A stretch of DNA of 29,900 nucleotides from JAWLCG01 sp041687295. GTDB taxonomy: Bacteria; Planctomycetota; Phycisphaerae; SM23-33; FEN-1343. The DNA lies in NCBI GenBank assembly GCA_041687295.1, contig JAWLCG010000013.1, forward strand, positions 1 to 29,900. The letters are read 5' to 3'. Below, piece after piece: positions 10,276-18,356 of the stretch (position 1 is the first letter of the stretch; each line of letters starts with the position of its first letter). The translations under genes were made by a program, and so were the position numbers. Below the pieces are notes generated by a model. That model ran no database searches, was not told the origin of the DNA, and saw only the letters and a program-made list of their open reading frames with translations.

Positions 10276-11856
10276 CTACCGGGCGTATTCGACGCAGCGG
10301 GTTTCGCGGATGAGGGTCACGCGGACCTCGCCGGGGTAGGTGAGCTCTTCCTCGATCTTCTTGGCGATGTCGCGGGCGATCTTGCCGGCGAGGCGGTCGT
10401 CGACGCTGTCGGCATCGACGATGACGCGGATCTCCCGGCCGGCCTGGATGGCGTAGGCCTGCTTGACGCCCTCGAAACCGGTGGCGATCTCCTCGAGCTT
10501 CTCCAGCCGCTTGAGGTAGCGGTCGAGGGTCTCGCGGCGGGCGCCGGGTCGGCTGGCGCTGATGGCGTCGGCGGCCGAGACGATGGCGGTGTACAGGCCC
10601 GTGCCCCCGTCGTGGTGGCCGGCGGCGGCGGCGATGACCGTCTCGTTCTCGCCGTAGCGACGGAGCAGGTCGGCGCCGATCTGCGGGTGGCCGCCCTCGA
10701 CCTCGTGGTCGACGGCCTTGCCGATGTCGTGCAGCAGGCCGGCCCGGCGGGCCAGCTCGCCATCGAGGCCCAGCTCCTCGGCCATCGTCTGGGCAAGGTA
10801 GGCCACCTCCACGCTGTGGCGCAGCACGTTCTGGCCATAGCTGGTCCGCAGGCTCAGTCGGCCCAGCAGCTGCGAGAGCTTGCCGTGCAGGCCGCGAACG
10901 TTGGCCTCGAGCCAGGCCCGCTTGCCGGCCTCGAGGATCTGCTTGTTGACCTCTTCCTGCGTCTCGGCGACCAGCTCTTCGATGCGGGTGGGGTGGATCC
11001 GTCCGTCCTGGATGAGCTTCTCCAGGGCCAGCCGGGCCACCTCGCGGCGGACCGGGTCGAACGCGCTGACCACGACGACCCCGGGGGTGTCGTCGACGAT
11101 GACGTCGACGCCGGTGGCCTTCTCGAAGGCGCGGATGTTGCGGCCCTCTCGGCCGATGACCCGGCCCTTCATGTCGTCGCTGGGGATGTCGACGGTCGAG
11201 ACGGTCGAGTCGCAGGTGTGGTTGGCCGCGTAACGCTGGATGCTCTGGATGATCACCTCGCGGGCCTGCTCGTCGGCGGTCTCCTTGGCGTGCTGGAGCG
11301 TCCGCTCGATGAGCTGGCTGGCCTCGTGCTCGACCTCAGCCTCCACGCGGCGCAGGACGGTCGCGCGGGCCTCCTCCTCGGTCAGTCGGCTGATGCGGAG
11401 CAGCTCGGCGCGGTGCTGTTCGAGCACCTCGGCCAGCTCGCGGTCCTTGGCGGCGACAGCCCGCTCCTTCTCGGCCACGCTGCGGACGGCCAGCTCGACC
11501 TGACGCTCCTTGGAGGTGATGCTCTCGAGCTTCTGGTCGAGCAGGTCCTCCCGCTTGGTCAGCCGGCGCTCCTCCTCGCGGAGCTCACGGCGGGCCTCGG
11601 TGGTTTCCTTCTCGAACTGCTCGAGTCGCTTGATGTACTCTGACTTGGAGTCGATCTCCGCCTGGCGGAGCTGTTCGCGGGCCTGCTCCCGGGCGTCGGC
11701 GACGACCCGCTGGGCCTCAAACTCGGCGCTGAGCCGCTGACGGTTGGACAGCAGGCGGAACCAGGCGTACGTTGCCCCGGCCCCGATCAGCAGGGCCAGG
11801 ACCACCAGACCCGCCCCGAGCGCGTCACTCAGGGCGAGCAGCATTGAACATTCCAT
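10276..11856 (-). CDS. rny: Ribonuclease Y
   Basis: This 526-residue endoribonuclease initiates mRNA decay at the membrane in bacteria that use RNase Y. One N-terminal membrane helix (about 11-35) is followed by a long charged coiled coil (about 36-210). A KH RNA-binding domain has the GRVIGREGRNIRAFE core (231-245), and the HD phosphodiesterase domain contains H376-D377 in LLHDIGKAVDHE. Domain order and length match the family. AAAGGA lies 9 bp before the ATG at 11856. The stop is 5 bp from a family A repeat pair. Upstream is the 734-bp divergent gap shared with dsbD. It may be co-transcribed with galK through the repeat, although the hairpins could separate the two. Confidence 0.96.
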   Translation of the reverse strand: MECSMLLALSDALGAGLVVLALLIGAGATYAWFRLLSNRQRLSAEFEAQRVVADAREQAREQLRQAEIDSKSEYIKRLEQFEKETTEARRELREEERRLTKREDLLDQKLESITSKERQVELAVRSVAEKERAVAAKDRELAEVLEQHRAELLRISRLTEEEARATVLRRVEAEVEHEASQLIERTLQHAKETADEQAREVIIQSIQRYAANHTCDSTVSTVDIPSDDMKGRVIGREGRNIRAFEKATGVDVIVDDTPGVVVVSAFDPVRREVARLALEKLIQDGRIHPTRIEELVAETQEEVNKQILEAGKRAWLEANVRGLHGKLSQLLGRLSLRTSYGQNVLRHSVEVAYLAQTMAEELGLDGELARRAGLLHDIGKAVDHEVEGGHPQIGADLLRRYGENETVIAAAAGHHDGGTGLYTAIVSAADAISASRPGARRETLDRYLKRLEKLEEIATGFEGVKQAYAIQAGREIRVIVDADSVDDRLAGKIARDIAKKIEEELTYPGEVRVTLIRETRCVEYAR

Positions 11857-12590
11857 CGTTCCCGATCCTTTCCGGCGGACCGAATCGGGGCGGACCGGCC
11901 AAGCGGATGCGATCCGCGGACGACGGCGAGCGGGGCCAGCGACGCCAAAGCTCGGAAACAGTGGATGTTACCGAGGGATCTCCGACCCGGCCGGCGGCGA
12001 GGCGCCCCCGGCGGGCCCAAGAGAGAGAGCCTTCGTGCCGGCGGTCACCCGACCGGGCGGCAGCGATTTCAGCATGCGTTGGCGATTGTCCATATCTATG
12101 GCCCGCCGGCGGTAGACCGCGTCGGGATCTAATCGCCGTTCCGACCTTGGGGGCCCTTTGCGGCATCGAAGTTCCCGGCCTGGCCGGGCGGCCCCGTCGG
12201 CCAACCGTAAGCGGTTGAACGGCGGTTGCTTGGCGGCCGACCCCTGGGGGTGTCTCGGCCAGCCTCTCGCTGAAAACAGTACGGAATACCCGTGGTTATC
12301 CGGTTGCGTGCGCAGCGGCGCACGGTGTCAACCGTTTACAGATCATGCATTTCCGGACCCCTGTCAGTCAAGCAAATAACCCCGCGTCCCATCGGTTCGG
12401 CCAAGAGTCCGTGGGGAATCTGCTGACCTCGCCCGACCCGCCGGCCGGGGCTTCACCTGAGTCTTTTTCGGCTCATGGGCAGGACATCCTCCCATCCAAG
12501 ACCAATAATTACTGGATGAGACGTGGATTCGGGTATCCTGGTCACGAGATCCCCTACCCGAAGGCCCGTTGTCGCAAGGGAGCCAACTGC
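11857..12590. other. 734-bp divergent intergenic region between rny and dsbD
   Basis: No coding region is convincing here: short frames on both strands lack ribosome sites and have shadow-like composition. Visible structure includes a small hairpin near rny, GCGGAT-N3-ATCCGC (11903-11917), and a stronger one at 12235-12260 (GGCCG, ACCCC, TG loop, GGGGT, CGGCC). AT-rich pockets occur at 12335-12380 and 12500-12540. A TATCCT box (12534-12539) precedes dsbD by about 50 bp. The region must hold promoters for both genes and may hide a small RNA; I recognise none of the common RNA families. Confidence 0.5.
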
Positions 12591-14504
12591 ATGGTTCGTA
12601 CTGTTACGCTTGTCACGCTGGTAGCGGCGATGGCGATATCGTTGCCGGCGCAGGGCCAGGCGCCGGCCCCGGGGCCGTTGCTGCAGGACCTGGGGCCGGG
12701 GAGCCTGGGCGAGCTGCTCGGGCCCGTCGAGACCGACCCGCTGTTTGCCCAAGCCAACCGCCACCTGCGCACCACGCTGGTGCCCTCGCACAGCGTCGTG
12801 GCCCCGGGCGGCCAACTGACGCTGGCCGTCGAGCTGGCCATGGACGAGAGCTACTACCTCTATGGACCCGTGCCCCGCGGCGAGGTCCAGCCCCGGCCGC
12901 TACGGGCGACGGTGGAGGCGCCCGGTCTGCAGGCCGGCCCCCTGCAGTACCCCGACCCGCACGTGCACCCCACCGGTGAGGGCGAGGTCTACGACGAGCA
13001 CTTCGTCTACGACAAGCCCGTCCGCCTGTACGTGCCGCTGACCGTGCCGGCCGACGCCCAGCCGGGCACGTCGCTGACTGTCGGGGTGACCCTTCGCGGG
13101 CAGCTCTGCCGCGACCCGGGCCTGTGCCTGGAGATGCGGCAGGTGGCGTCGGTGCAGGTCACGGTCGGGCCCGAGCCGGTCGCCAACCCCGCCTATCGGT
13201 CGCCGGAGGGCACCTACCGCACGGTCGAGGGCTGGCAGCAGGCCCTGCCGCAGATCCCCGGCGGCGGTGCGGGCCCCGCCCGGCTGGCCGGGGCGCCGGG
13301 GGCGGCCCTGACGGCGTGGGCGGCCCTGCCGCTGGCGGTGCTGGCCGGGCTGATCCTCAACGTCATGCCCTGCGTGCTGCCGGTGGTGCCGCTGAAGATC
13401 CTCTCGCTGATGGACCAGGCTCACGGCCAGCGCCGCCGGGCGGTGACGCTGGGGCTGGCCTTCGCGGGCGGCATCGTGCTGTTCTTCGCCCTGCTGGCGG
13501 CCATCAGCACCATCCTACGCCTGACCATAGGCCGGGCGATTACCTGGGGCGAGTTGCTGAGCTACCCGGCCGTGGTGATCGGCCTGGCGCTGCTGATGGT
13601 GGTGCTGGCGCTGAACCTGTTCAACCTGTTCACCGTGAGCCTGGGCACCTCGCTGGCCGGGCGACAGACGGGCGGGGGCCACGGCGGGTCGGTTTTCATG
13701 GGTTTCGTGGCGGCGGTGCTGAGCACGCCGTGCAGCTTCGCGGTCCTGGCGGCAGTGCTGGGCTGGGCGCAGCTGCAACCGGTGTGGCTGGGTGTGGTTA
13801 CGTTTCTGTTGATCGGGGTGGGCATGGCCCTGCCGCACGCGGTGCTGGCGAGCTTCCCGCAGCTGCTGGAGCGGTTGCCGCGTCCGGGGCCGTGGATGGA
13901 GTACCTCAAGCAGGGCATGGGCTTTCTGCTGCTGCTGGTGGCGGCGTATCTGCTTACGCTTCTGGGGGATGCTGTCTGGATGGGGTGGGTGGCGGCCTAT
14001 GCGGTCGTGCTGAGCGTGGCCGTGTGGATGGCGGGCACCTGGGTGTCCTTCGCGACAGCGGCGCCGCGTCGGCTGGCGGTGCGGGGCCTGGCCCTGCTGC
14101 TGGCGGTGGGGGCGGGCTGGTGGATGCTGGGGCCCCCGGCCGAGCCGGCGATCCCGTGGCAGCCCTACGACCCGGCCCTGATCCAGGCCGCCCGCGACGC
14201 CGGCCAGCCCGTGCTGGTCAAGTTCACGGCCGACTGGTGCACCGAGTGTAAGCTGGTGGACTACCGCGTCTACCGCACCGACCAGGCCGTCGCCGCCCTG
14301 CGGGACGCCGGCGTGCTGGCGGTGCTCGGCGACATCACCCGCGCGGACATGCCCGCCCGCGCCCTGCTGACGCACCTGGGCGAGCCGGGCCCGCCGGTGA
14401 CGGTGATCTACCCGCCCGGACAGGACGAGCCCCTCCGTCTCCGCGGGGCCATCAGCCTGGACGATCTGCTCGGCGCCCTGGAAACCGCTGCGCCCCAGGA
14501 GTAG
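12591..14504 (+). CDS. dsbD: Thiol:disulfide interchange protein DsbD
   Basis: The 637-residue protein carries electrons from cytoplasmic thioredoxin across the membrane to exported thiol proteins. After a signal peptide (1-22) comes the periplasmic alpha domain with C173 and C179 in LCRDPGLCL. Eight hydrophobic segments (about 243-530) follow, with the two membrane cysteines C261 (NVMPCVLP) and C381 (STPCSF). The C-terminal thioredoxin-like gamma domain has ADWCTECK (C550, C553). All six redox cysteines are present, so it should be active. I chose the ATG at 12591 because AAGGGAG precedes it and the signal peptide begins there; the frame is open back to 12345, but that stretch is not protein-like. 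A DUF2007 gene follows after 9 bp. No cytochrome c maturation gene is adjacent, so partners are unknown. Confidence 0.94.
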   Translation: MVRTVTLVTLVAAMAISLPAQGQAPAPGPLLQDLGPGSLGELLGPVETDPLFAQANRHLRTTLVPSHSVVAPGGQLTLAVELAMDESYYLYGPVPRGEVQPRPLRATVEAPGLQAGPLQYPDPHVHPTGEGEVYDEHFVYDKPVRLYVPLTVPADAQPGTSLTVGVTLRGQLCRDPGLCLEMRQVASVQVTVGPEPVANPAYRSPEGTYRTVEGWQQALPQIPGGGAGPARLAGAPGAALTAWAALPLAVLAGLILNVMPCVLPVVPLKILSLMDQAHGQRRRAVTLGLAFAGGIVLFFALLAAISTILRLTIGRAITWGELLSYPAVVIGLALLMVVLALNLFNLFTVSLGTSLAGRQTGGGHGGSVFMGFVAAVLSTPCSFAVLAAVLGWAQLQPVWLGVVTFLLIGVGMALPHAVLASFPQLLERLPRPGPWMEYLKQGMGFLLLLVAAYLLTLLGDAVWMGWVAAYAVVLSVAVWMAGTWVSFATAAPRRLAVRGLALLLAVGAGWWMLGPPAEPAIPWQPYDPALIQAARDAGQPVLVKFTADWCTECKLVDYRVYRTDQAVAALRDAGVLAVLGDITRADMPARALLTHLGEPGPPVTVIYPPGQDEPLRLRGAISLDDLLGALETAAPQE

Positions 14505-14513
14505 AAAGAAGTC

Positions 14514-14729
14514 ATGCCCATCGACGACCTGGAACGCATCTTCCGTCCCGCCGACGCCGCCCAGGCCGACGCCGTCCGCTCGGCCCTGGCCGAGGCCGGC
14601 CTGGAGGCGCACATCCTCATTGAGGACGCCGGCGACGACACCATCCTGCTGGAGATCGCCGTCCCCCGCGCCCAGGCCCCCCAGGCCCGCGCGATCATCG
14701 CCAAGGGCAACTGGCCCCGCCTGGCGTAG
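14514..14729 (+). CDS. DUF2007-family small protein
   Basis: The 71-residue product reads as a small alpha/beta domain: LERIFRPADAAQADAVRSAL, then LEAHILIEDAG and ILLEIAVPRAQAPQARAII. This resembles the DUF2007 'putative signal transducing protein' group, in which AxxxLxxxGIxAxI precedes a short beta segment. It starts 9 bp after the dsbD stop with AGGAG and AAAGAAG upstream, so it is probably translated from the dsbD mRNA. Its function is unknown, and there is no membrane segment or signal peptide. A family A repeat pair starts 4 bp after its stop codon. Confidence 0.75.
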   Translation: MPIDDLERIFRPADAAQADAVRSALAEAGLEAHILIEDAGDDTILLEIAVPRAQAPQARAIIAKGNWPRLA

Positions 14730-14733
14730 GCAG

Positions 14734-14870
14734 GTAGGGCACGTAGGTTCCCGCCGCAGGCGGGGTTCTGCGTGCCGCGAAGGCGGAGGGCGTGGGCCAA
14801 CGGGTCCGGCGGCGGCGGTACGCGGAACTTGGCCTGCGCTGTCGCTTCGGCCAGAACCCACGTACCCTAC
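14734..14870. repeat. Family A inverted hairpin pair (copy A2), overlapping a stop codon
   Basis: The pair fills the whole convergent gap between the DUF2007 gene and the SGNH hydrolase gene. The left hairpin has outer stem GGCACG/CGTGCC and inner CCCGCC-GCA-GGCGGG. The right hairpin has GGTACG/CGTACC and inner TGGCC/GGCCA around AGCGACAGCG. The right GTAG end (14867-14870) contains the TAG that stops the hydrolase gene. Confidence 0.85.
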
Positions 14871-15514
14871 CGGGCGGCGAGGTGGCCGGCGATGTAGGCG
14901 GCCTGCAGGGCGCGGACGGGCTCGACGAAGTGGACGTGGTCGCGGAAGACCTCGCCCTCCAGCGACCGCGTGAAGCCCAGCAGGTCGATCACCGGCACGT
15001 CGGCCTCGGCCATGACGGCCAGGGCGGCGGCGTCGTAGGCGGCGTGGTCGGCCTGGTAGCGGTGGATACCCATGCCGGGCCCGCTGCGGGCATTGTGGCG
15101 GGCCTCGTCCAGCGGACTGGTGCGGACCCACAGCACGCGGACGCCCCGGCCGGCCAGGGCGGCGAGGGTCGCCCGCAGGTTCTCGCGATACTCCTCCAGG
15201 GGCACCTGCCGCGCGTCCGAGCCGGGGGGCACCTTGATGTCGTGCAGGCCGGCGTTGAGCAGCAGCCAGTCCGGCCGCCAGGCGGGATCGCGCAGGCGCA
15301 GCTCGACGTAGGCCCGCACGGCCCGGCTGTCGCAGCCGTTGCTGGTGTGCAGGCCCTCCTCCGAGGCCGGGTGGTCCAGGTGGATGTCCTCCAGCCCCGG
15401 CTCAGTGCCGGTCTTGCGGGCGTAGCGGAACTGCCCGGCCACCATCCGCTCGAGGTAGGGGCCATATTGCTGACTGATGCTGTCACCGATCACGAACAGG
15501 TCGCGCTGGGCCAT
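14867..15514 (-). CDS. SGNH/GDSL-family hydrolase
   Basis: The 215-residue protein has the SGNH hydrolase blocks. GDS (10-12) in FVIGDSISQQYG holds the nucleophile S12, N87 in LLLNAGLHD is the block III asparagine, and D192-x-x-H195 in RDHVHF is the catalytic pair. The family removes acyl or acetyl groups from lipids or carbohydrates. No signal peptide is visible, so it may act in the cytoplasm, and the substrate is unknown. CAGGAGG lies 7 bp before the ATG at 15514. Its stop codon is made from the GTAG end of repeat A2, so its C-terminus may have been set by the repeat. Confidence 0.87.
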   Translation of the reverse strand: MAQRDLFVIGDSISQQYGPYLERMVAGQFRYARKTGTEPGLEDIHLDHPASEEGLHTSNGCDSRAVRAYVELRLRDPAWRPDWLLLNAGLHDIKVPPGSDARQVPLEEYRENLRATLAALAGRGVRVLWVRTSPLDEARHNARSGPGMGIHRYQADHAAYDAAALAVMAEADVPVIDLLGFTRSLEGEVFRDHVHFVEPVRALQAAYIAGHLAAR

Positions 15515-15594
15515 GGCGGCACCTCCTGGCCGGACATCCTACCCGCCCGGGCGGTCCAGCGGTAGGGGCCAGCAGGCAGGGCGCAGACGCGTGA

Positions 15595-15621
15595 CCGGGG
15601 ACGCCTCGTCGGCGTCCCCGG
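15595..15621 (-). terminator. Perfect 11-bp hairpin downstream of the CHRD/PEP-CTERM gene
   Basis: CCGGGGACGCC (15595-15605) pairs with GGCGTCCCCGG (15611-15621) around a TCGTC loop, about 30 bp past the stop of the gene ending at 15652. No T-run follows on the - strand; a short ATTTT occurs on the + side only. It separates that gene from the SGNH hydrolase gene. Confidence 0.55.
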
Positions 15622-15651
15622 CCCCCATTTTCGTGCCTGCAGAGAGCGACG

Positions 15652-16224
15652 CTACCGCCGTCGGCGTCGGACCCCCAGGCCCAGGGCCCCTGCCAGCATC
15701 AGCGCGGTAGAGGTCGGCTCGGGCACCAGGAAGCCACGGATCTCACCGCCGCCGAACGAACTGGTGTGAATGTTGAAGTAGGTCCGCCCATCGGCCACCT
15801 GTTCCATCAGTGCGACGAAGGCAGTTTCAGGGTCGTCGCCGTTGGCCGCCAGGTACGCAGCGCTGTAGCTGCCGGCCAGGGTCATGTCGAACGTGGTGTC
15901 CATCAGGCCGCCGGTGACCCCCAGCGGGAAGCCGCTGAAGCTCGGCGTCTGCGTGGCGACGCCGGCGTTGCCGGCCAACGGAACCGCTGTCGGGCCATGG
16001 ATGTGGGCTGCGGTCGTGTTCCCGATCAGGTCGGAGAAGTTGGCCTCCACCCGCATCGTCTTGGCCACATCGTCGAAGGTGACCGTCGCCGAGCCTGTCC
16101 CGGGCGAGGCGACCGGTGGGTCCTCGGCCGGGCCGCTGAGGTCGGCCGTAAATACGAACAGATCCGCCTGGGCGGCACCGGCCGCCATCAGCAGAAACGC
16201 AAGAGCGAAGTACTGCGCCTTCAT
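15652..16224 (-). CDS. CHRD domain protein with PEP-CTERM sorting tail
   Basis: The 190-residue exported protein has an N-terminal signal peptide (1-20, ending GAAQA). A CHRD domain fills the middle: FTADLSGPAEDPPVASPGTG, then the conserved HIHGP and YFNIHTSSFGGGEIRG. It ends with a PEP-CTERM signal: VPEPTS, a hydrophobic stretch and five arginines. In PEP-CTERM systems, exosortase removes the tail during export and the protein ends up at the cell surface or in extracellular polymer. No exosortase lies in this window. GGGAGG precedes the ATG at 16224. The CHRD domain was named from chordin, but its bacterial role is unknown. The gene stands alone between hairpins. Confidence 0.92.
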   Translation of the reverse strand: MKAQYFALAFLLMAAGAAQADLFVFTADLSGPAEDPPVASPGTGSATVTFDDVAKTMRVEANFSDLIGNTTAAHIHGPTAVPLAGNAGVATQTPSFSGFPLGVTGGLMDTTFDMTLAGSYSAAYLAANGDDPETAFVALMEQVADGRTYFNIHTSSFGGGEIRGFLVPEPTSTALMLAGALGLGVRRRRR

Positions 16225-16584
16225 CGTGATCTGCCTCCCTTTTCCTGACAGGCCAGGACGCCTCTGCCGTCAGTGGGGCGGCGGCCGGAGGGGACGGAGC
16301 AGGAGCAACAATACGCCATCGCAACGGCTGGTCGATGGCATCGACGGCGTGGCGGCATCCCCCATGGCCGCCGGGCCCAAGCTCAGGCCTCAGCGGCGCC
16401 CTGTTCTGGTGAGCGTTCCCCACCCCCTTTCGCGAGGGCTCGAGGTACCAGTGCCGAATTCTAGGCCCGGCCCCGAGGCGAGCCCACGGGGGGACAGGAA
16501 AAACTCCTGGCAGGGGCGGACCCCCTTGGTGGAGGGACCGGCCACCCACGGGCAGCGTCCGGCAGGCGCTGGCATCCCCCCGGC
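16225..16584. other. 360-bp leader and promoter region of the CHRD/PEP-CTERM gene
   Basis: No convincing coding region lies here. The part next to 16224 holds the candidate promoter and dyads described separately. The rest, up to the stop of the gene ending at 16585, includes a small hairpin, CCCTCGCGAAAGGG, on the - strand near 16425-16445 and an isolated GAATTC. I checked the leader for a c-di-GMP (GEMM) riboswitch core and did not find one. Confidence 0.4.
16308..16345 (-). promoter_or_regulatory. Candidate promoter with overlapping dyads before the CHRD/PEP-CTERM gene
   Basis: On the - strand, TCGACC (16330-16335) is separated by 16 bp from TATTGT (16308-16313), giving a 5' UTR of about 75 nt. 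Two inverted repeats overlap the -35 and spacer: GTCGAT-N3-ATCGAC (16331-16345) and GCCATCG-N11-CGATGGC (16315-16339). Either could bind a regulator. Confidence 0.38.
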
Positions 16585-18135
16585 CTACGACGCGGGGGCC
16601 GTTGCGGGCTGGGTGGCCGGGGCGATTGCCGGCTGGGTCGCCGCGGGTTGCGTGGTTGGCTGGGTGGTCGGCGGGGGGGTTCCCTGGAGGAAGAAGCACA
16701 CGTCGTGGCCGCGATGGCCGACGGGGTCGGCGGGGTCGCACGTGCCGCCGTCGTCGGTGCGGTCCATGCCGGCCGTGTAGAGGCGAGGGTATTCGTCGTC
16801 AGGCAGGTAGCCGATGGGCTCGCCGGTGAACGGGTCGACCGGCAGGGCGGGCAGGTAGTCGCCCACCAGGGCCCCCAGCTCGGCCGGCAGGGCCCCGTCA
16901 TGGTCGCGCTGCCAGGCCCGCAGGGCCAGGGCGACCGACATCATCTCCCGCTGGGCCCGCGAGGTCGCCATGCCGCCGGCGGCGTTGAGCAGGTTGTACA
17001 CGCTGACCGACGCCCACAGGCGCATCTGCTGGCCCATGCCGCCCGCCTCCTCCACGAAGGCCTCGGCGAAGGCGTTGACCTCGCCGCCGCCCTCGGCGAA
17101 GGGGCGCTCCAGCAGCGGCATCACCTCGCGGTAGGTCCGCAGGGCGTGGGCGAGGTTGTTGTCCAGGAAGGGCCGCAACAGCCAGATCTTGAGGCCCTGG
17201 CCGAGCCCGCCGTCGATGGGCTGGCCCTCGAGGGTCAGCTGCCCGTCGGCCAGGGCGCGGTAGGTCTCGTGCAGGCGCGCGTGGCTGAAGCGGACGGCCC
17301 GGAGGAACTGCTCGCGCCGGCTCCCGCCGGCCAGGGCGGCTCGCAGCATCTGGCGGGCCTGCGGCGAGGTCTCGAGCCCCGGCAGCATCCGCTGCAGCAC
17401 GCCGCTGGCGAAGCCGATGAGGCTGGCCTCGGCGGCCCGGCCCTCGAGGGTGGGCAGCTCGGCCAGGTGGTTGGCCACGCCCACGGCCGTCGCCAGGTCG
17501 GCCAGGGCGGCGGCGTGCTCGCCGGCGTCGAAGCGGTGCAGGGCGCGGGCCATCTGGAAGTGCACCAGCGGCGTCAGCAGCGACAGGTCGGGCGTGGGCA
17601 TCACCGGCCCGCCGTCGCGGGGCCAGGCCACCGCCGGCCGGGCCGAGGCCTGCTCCAGCCGCTCCAGCAGCGGCTCGAGCGCCTCGAGGCGCCGGCCCAG
17701 GGCCTCGGCCAGCTCGGGCGTGCGCTGCTCGGCGTCAAACCACTGGCGCAGCAGCTCCTGGTCGGTCTGGTGGGCCTGGAAGCGGGCAGCCTCGGCGGGG
17801 CTGAGTCGGCCGGCGGCCCGCTTGTCCTGCAGCTCGGCCGTCACGCCGACGGCGGCCTGGTCGGCCTGGGCCAGCAGCTCCTGGTAGAGCGGCCAGGCGT
17901 CGTCGGCGGGCCCCACCGGCGGCGGGAGCACCTCGGCCATCGTCATCGGCCAGCCGGCGGCCTCGGCCTCGGCGACGGCCCGGCGGGCGTCGCGGGCGCT
18001 GAGCACCCCCCAGCCCAGGCGCACCAGCAGCAGGATCCCCAGGGCGATGCCCAGCACCCGCAGCCACATCCGCCACTTGTTCCGTGTCTCTTTGGGGGTC
18101 GGTACCTTCTTGTCCGTCGTGTCGCTTTTGGCCAT
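16585..18135 (-). CDS. Membrane-anchored protein of unknown function with pseudopilin-like tail
   Basis: I do not recognise the family of this 516-residue protein. One N-terminal membrane helix (about 24-43, WLRVLGIALGILLLVRLGWG) places the rest outside the cytoplasm. The body is almost all helix, rich in Ala, Leu and Glu. Near the C-terminus, RDHDGALPAELGALVGDYLP, then LPVDPFTGEPIGY and YTAGMDRTDDGG, match the tail found on many planctomycete type II pseudopilin-like proteins. That motif may bind calcium, but no N-terminal prepilin site is present. The last 30 residues are a Pro-Thr-Gln-Ala tract (TQP repeats) and look disordered. The ribosome site is weak. The long open frame on the opposite strand is a shadow of this GC-rich gene. 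Confidence 0.8.
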   Translation of the reverse strand: MAKSDTTDKKVPTPKETRNKWRMWLRVLGIALGILLLVRLGWGVLSARDARRAVAEAEAAGWPMTMAEVLPPPVGPADDAWPLYQELLAQADQAAVGVTAELQDKRAAGRLSPAEAARFQAHQTDQELLRQWFDAEQRTPELAEALGRRLEALEPLLERLEQASARPAVAWPRDGGPVMPTPDLSLLTPLVHFQMARALHRFDAGEHAAALADLATAVGVANHLAELPTLEGRAAEASLIGFASGVLQRMLPGLETSPQARQMLRAALAGGSRREQFLRAVRFSHARLHETYRALADGQLTLEGQPIDGGLGQGLKIWLLRPFLDNNLAHALRTYREVMPLLERPFAEGGGEVNAFAEAFVEEAGGMGQQMRLWASVSVYNLLNAAGGMATSRAQREMMSVALALRAWQRDHDGALPAELGALVGDYLPALPVDPFTGEPIGYLPDDEYPRLYTAGMDRTDDGGTCDPADPVGHRGHDVCFFLQGTPPPTTQPTTQPAATQPAIAPATQPATAPAS

Positions 18136-18161
18136 GCCGTGTCCGTCGAAAAGGTTATGGC

Positions 18162-18185
18162 GTCAATGGGTCAACGCGTTGACGC
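18162..18185 (-). repeat. Octamer array GTCAATGG-GTCAACGC-GTTGACGC
   Basis: Three octamers in a row lie just upstream of the gene starting at 18135, and GTCAACGCGTTGAC (18170-18183) is a perfect 14-bp palindrome within them. On the - strand this gives repeated TTGAC half-sites, with a further TTGACA at 18193-18198. It could be operator sites, or the same kind of period-8 array as at 1261 and 18313. Confidence 0.45.
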
Positions 18186-18255
18186 GCCAGCCTGTCAAGT
18201 TCAAGGTGCATGATCCCGCGGGGCCGCCATCGGGCAAGGCCGTTGCGGGCTCTCA

Positions 18256-18284
18256 GGCGTGGCTGCGAACGGCGCAGCCACGCC
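18256..18284 (-). terminator. Perfect 12-bp hairpin downstream of mnmE
   Basis: GGCGTGGCTGCG (18256-18267) and CGCAGCCACGCC (18273-18284) pair fully around AACGG. It lies about 70 bp past the mnmE stop and lacks a U-tract. It sits between two octamer arrays. Confidence 0.5.
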
Positions 18285-18312
18285 ACCCTTCCAGGCGGGG
18301 GCATCTTACACG

Positions 18313-18336
18313 CTAACGCATCAACGCGTGAACGCA
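18313..18336 (+). repeat. Octamer array CTAACGCA-TCAACGCG-TGAACGCA
   Basis: Three period-8 units share the core AACGC. The stretch TCAACGCGTGAACGC differs from TCAACGCGTTGACGC in the array at 18162 at only two positions. The array lies 20 bp from the mnmE stop codon. Confidence 0.5.
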
Positions 18337-18356
18337 TTACCAGCCTCCGCAGGCGG

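Noticed and set aside
11968..12204. Possible small gene on the - strand between rny and dsbD
   Set aside because: No ribosome site, no domain, Pro/Gly/Arg-rich sequence and other overlapping frames of equal length.
12345..12590. 82-residue N-terminal extension of DsbD
   Set aside because: The signal peptide starts at 12591 with a good ribosome site; the extension is not protein-like and would bury the signal peptide.
16380..16470. Possible c-di-GMP (GEMM) riboswitch in the leader of the PEP-CTERM gene
   Set aside because: CGAAAG and GGAACGC fragments appear, but the conserved core and the second stem are absent.
18170..18183. Replication origin or dif-like site suspected from the palindrome GTCAACGCGTTGAC
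   Set aside because: No DnaA boxes, no AT-rich unwinding region, and no XerCD-like arm arrangement; it fits the local octamer array.
16648..18213. 521-residue open frame antisense to the pseudopilin-tail gene
   Set aside because: Gly/Gln/His-rich shadow without a ribosome site; the - strand product has a membrane helix and a known C-terminal motif.
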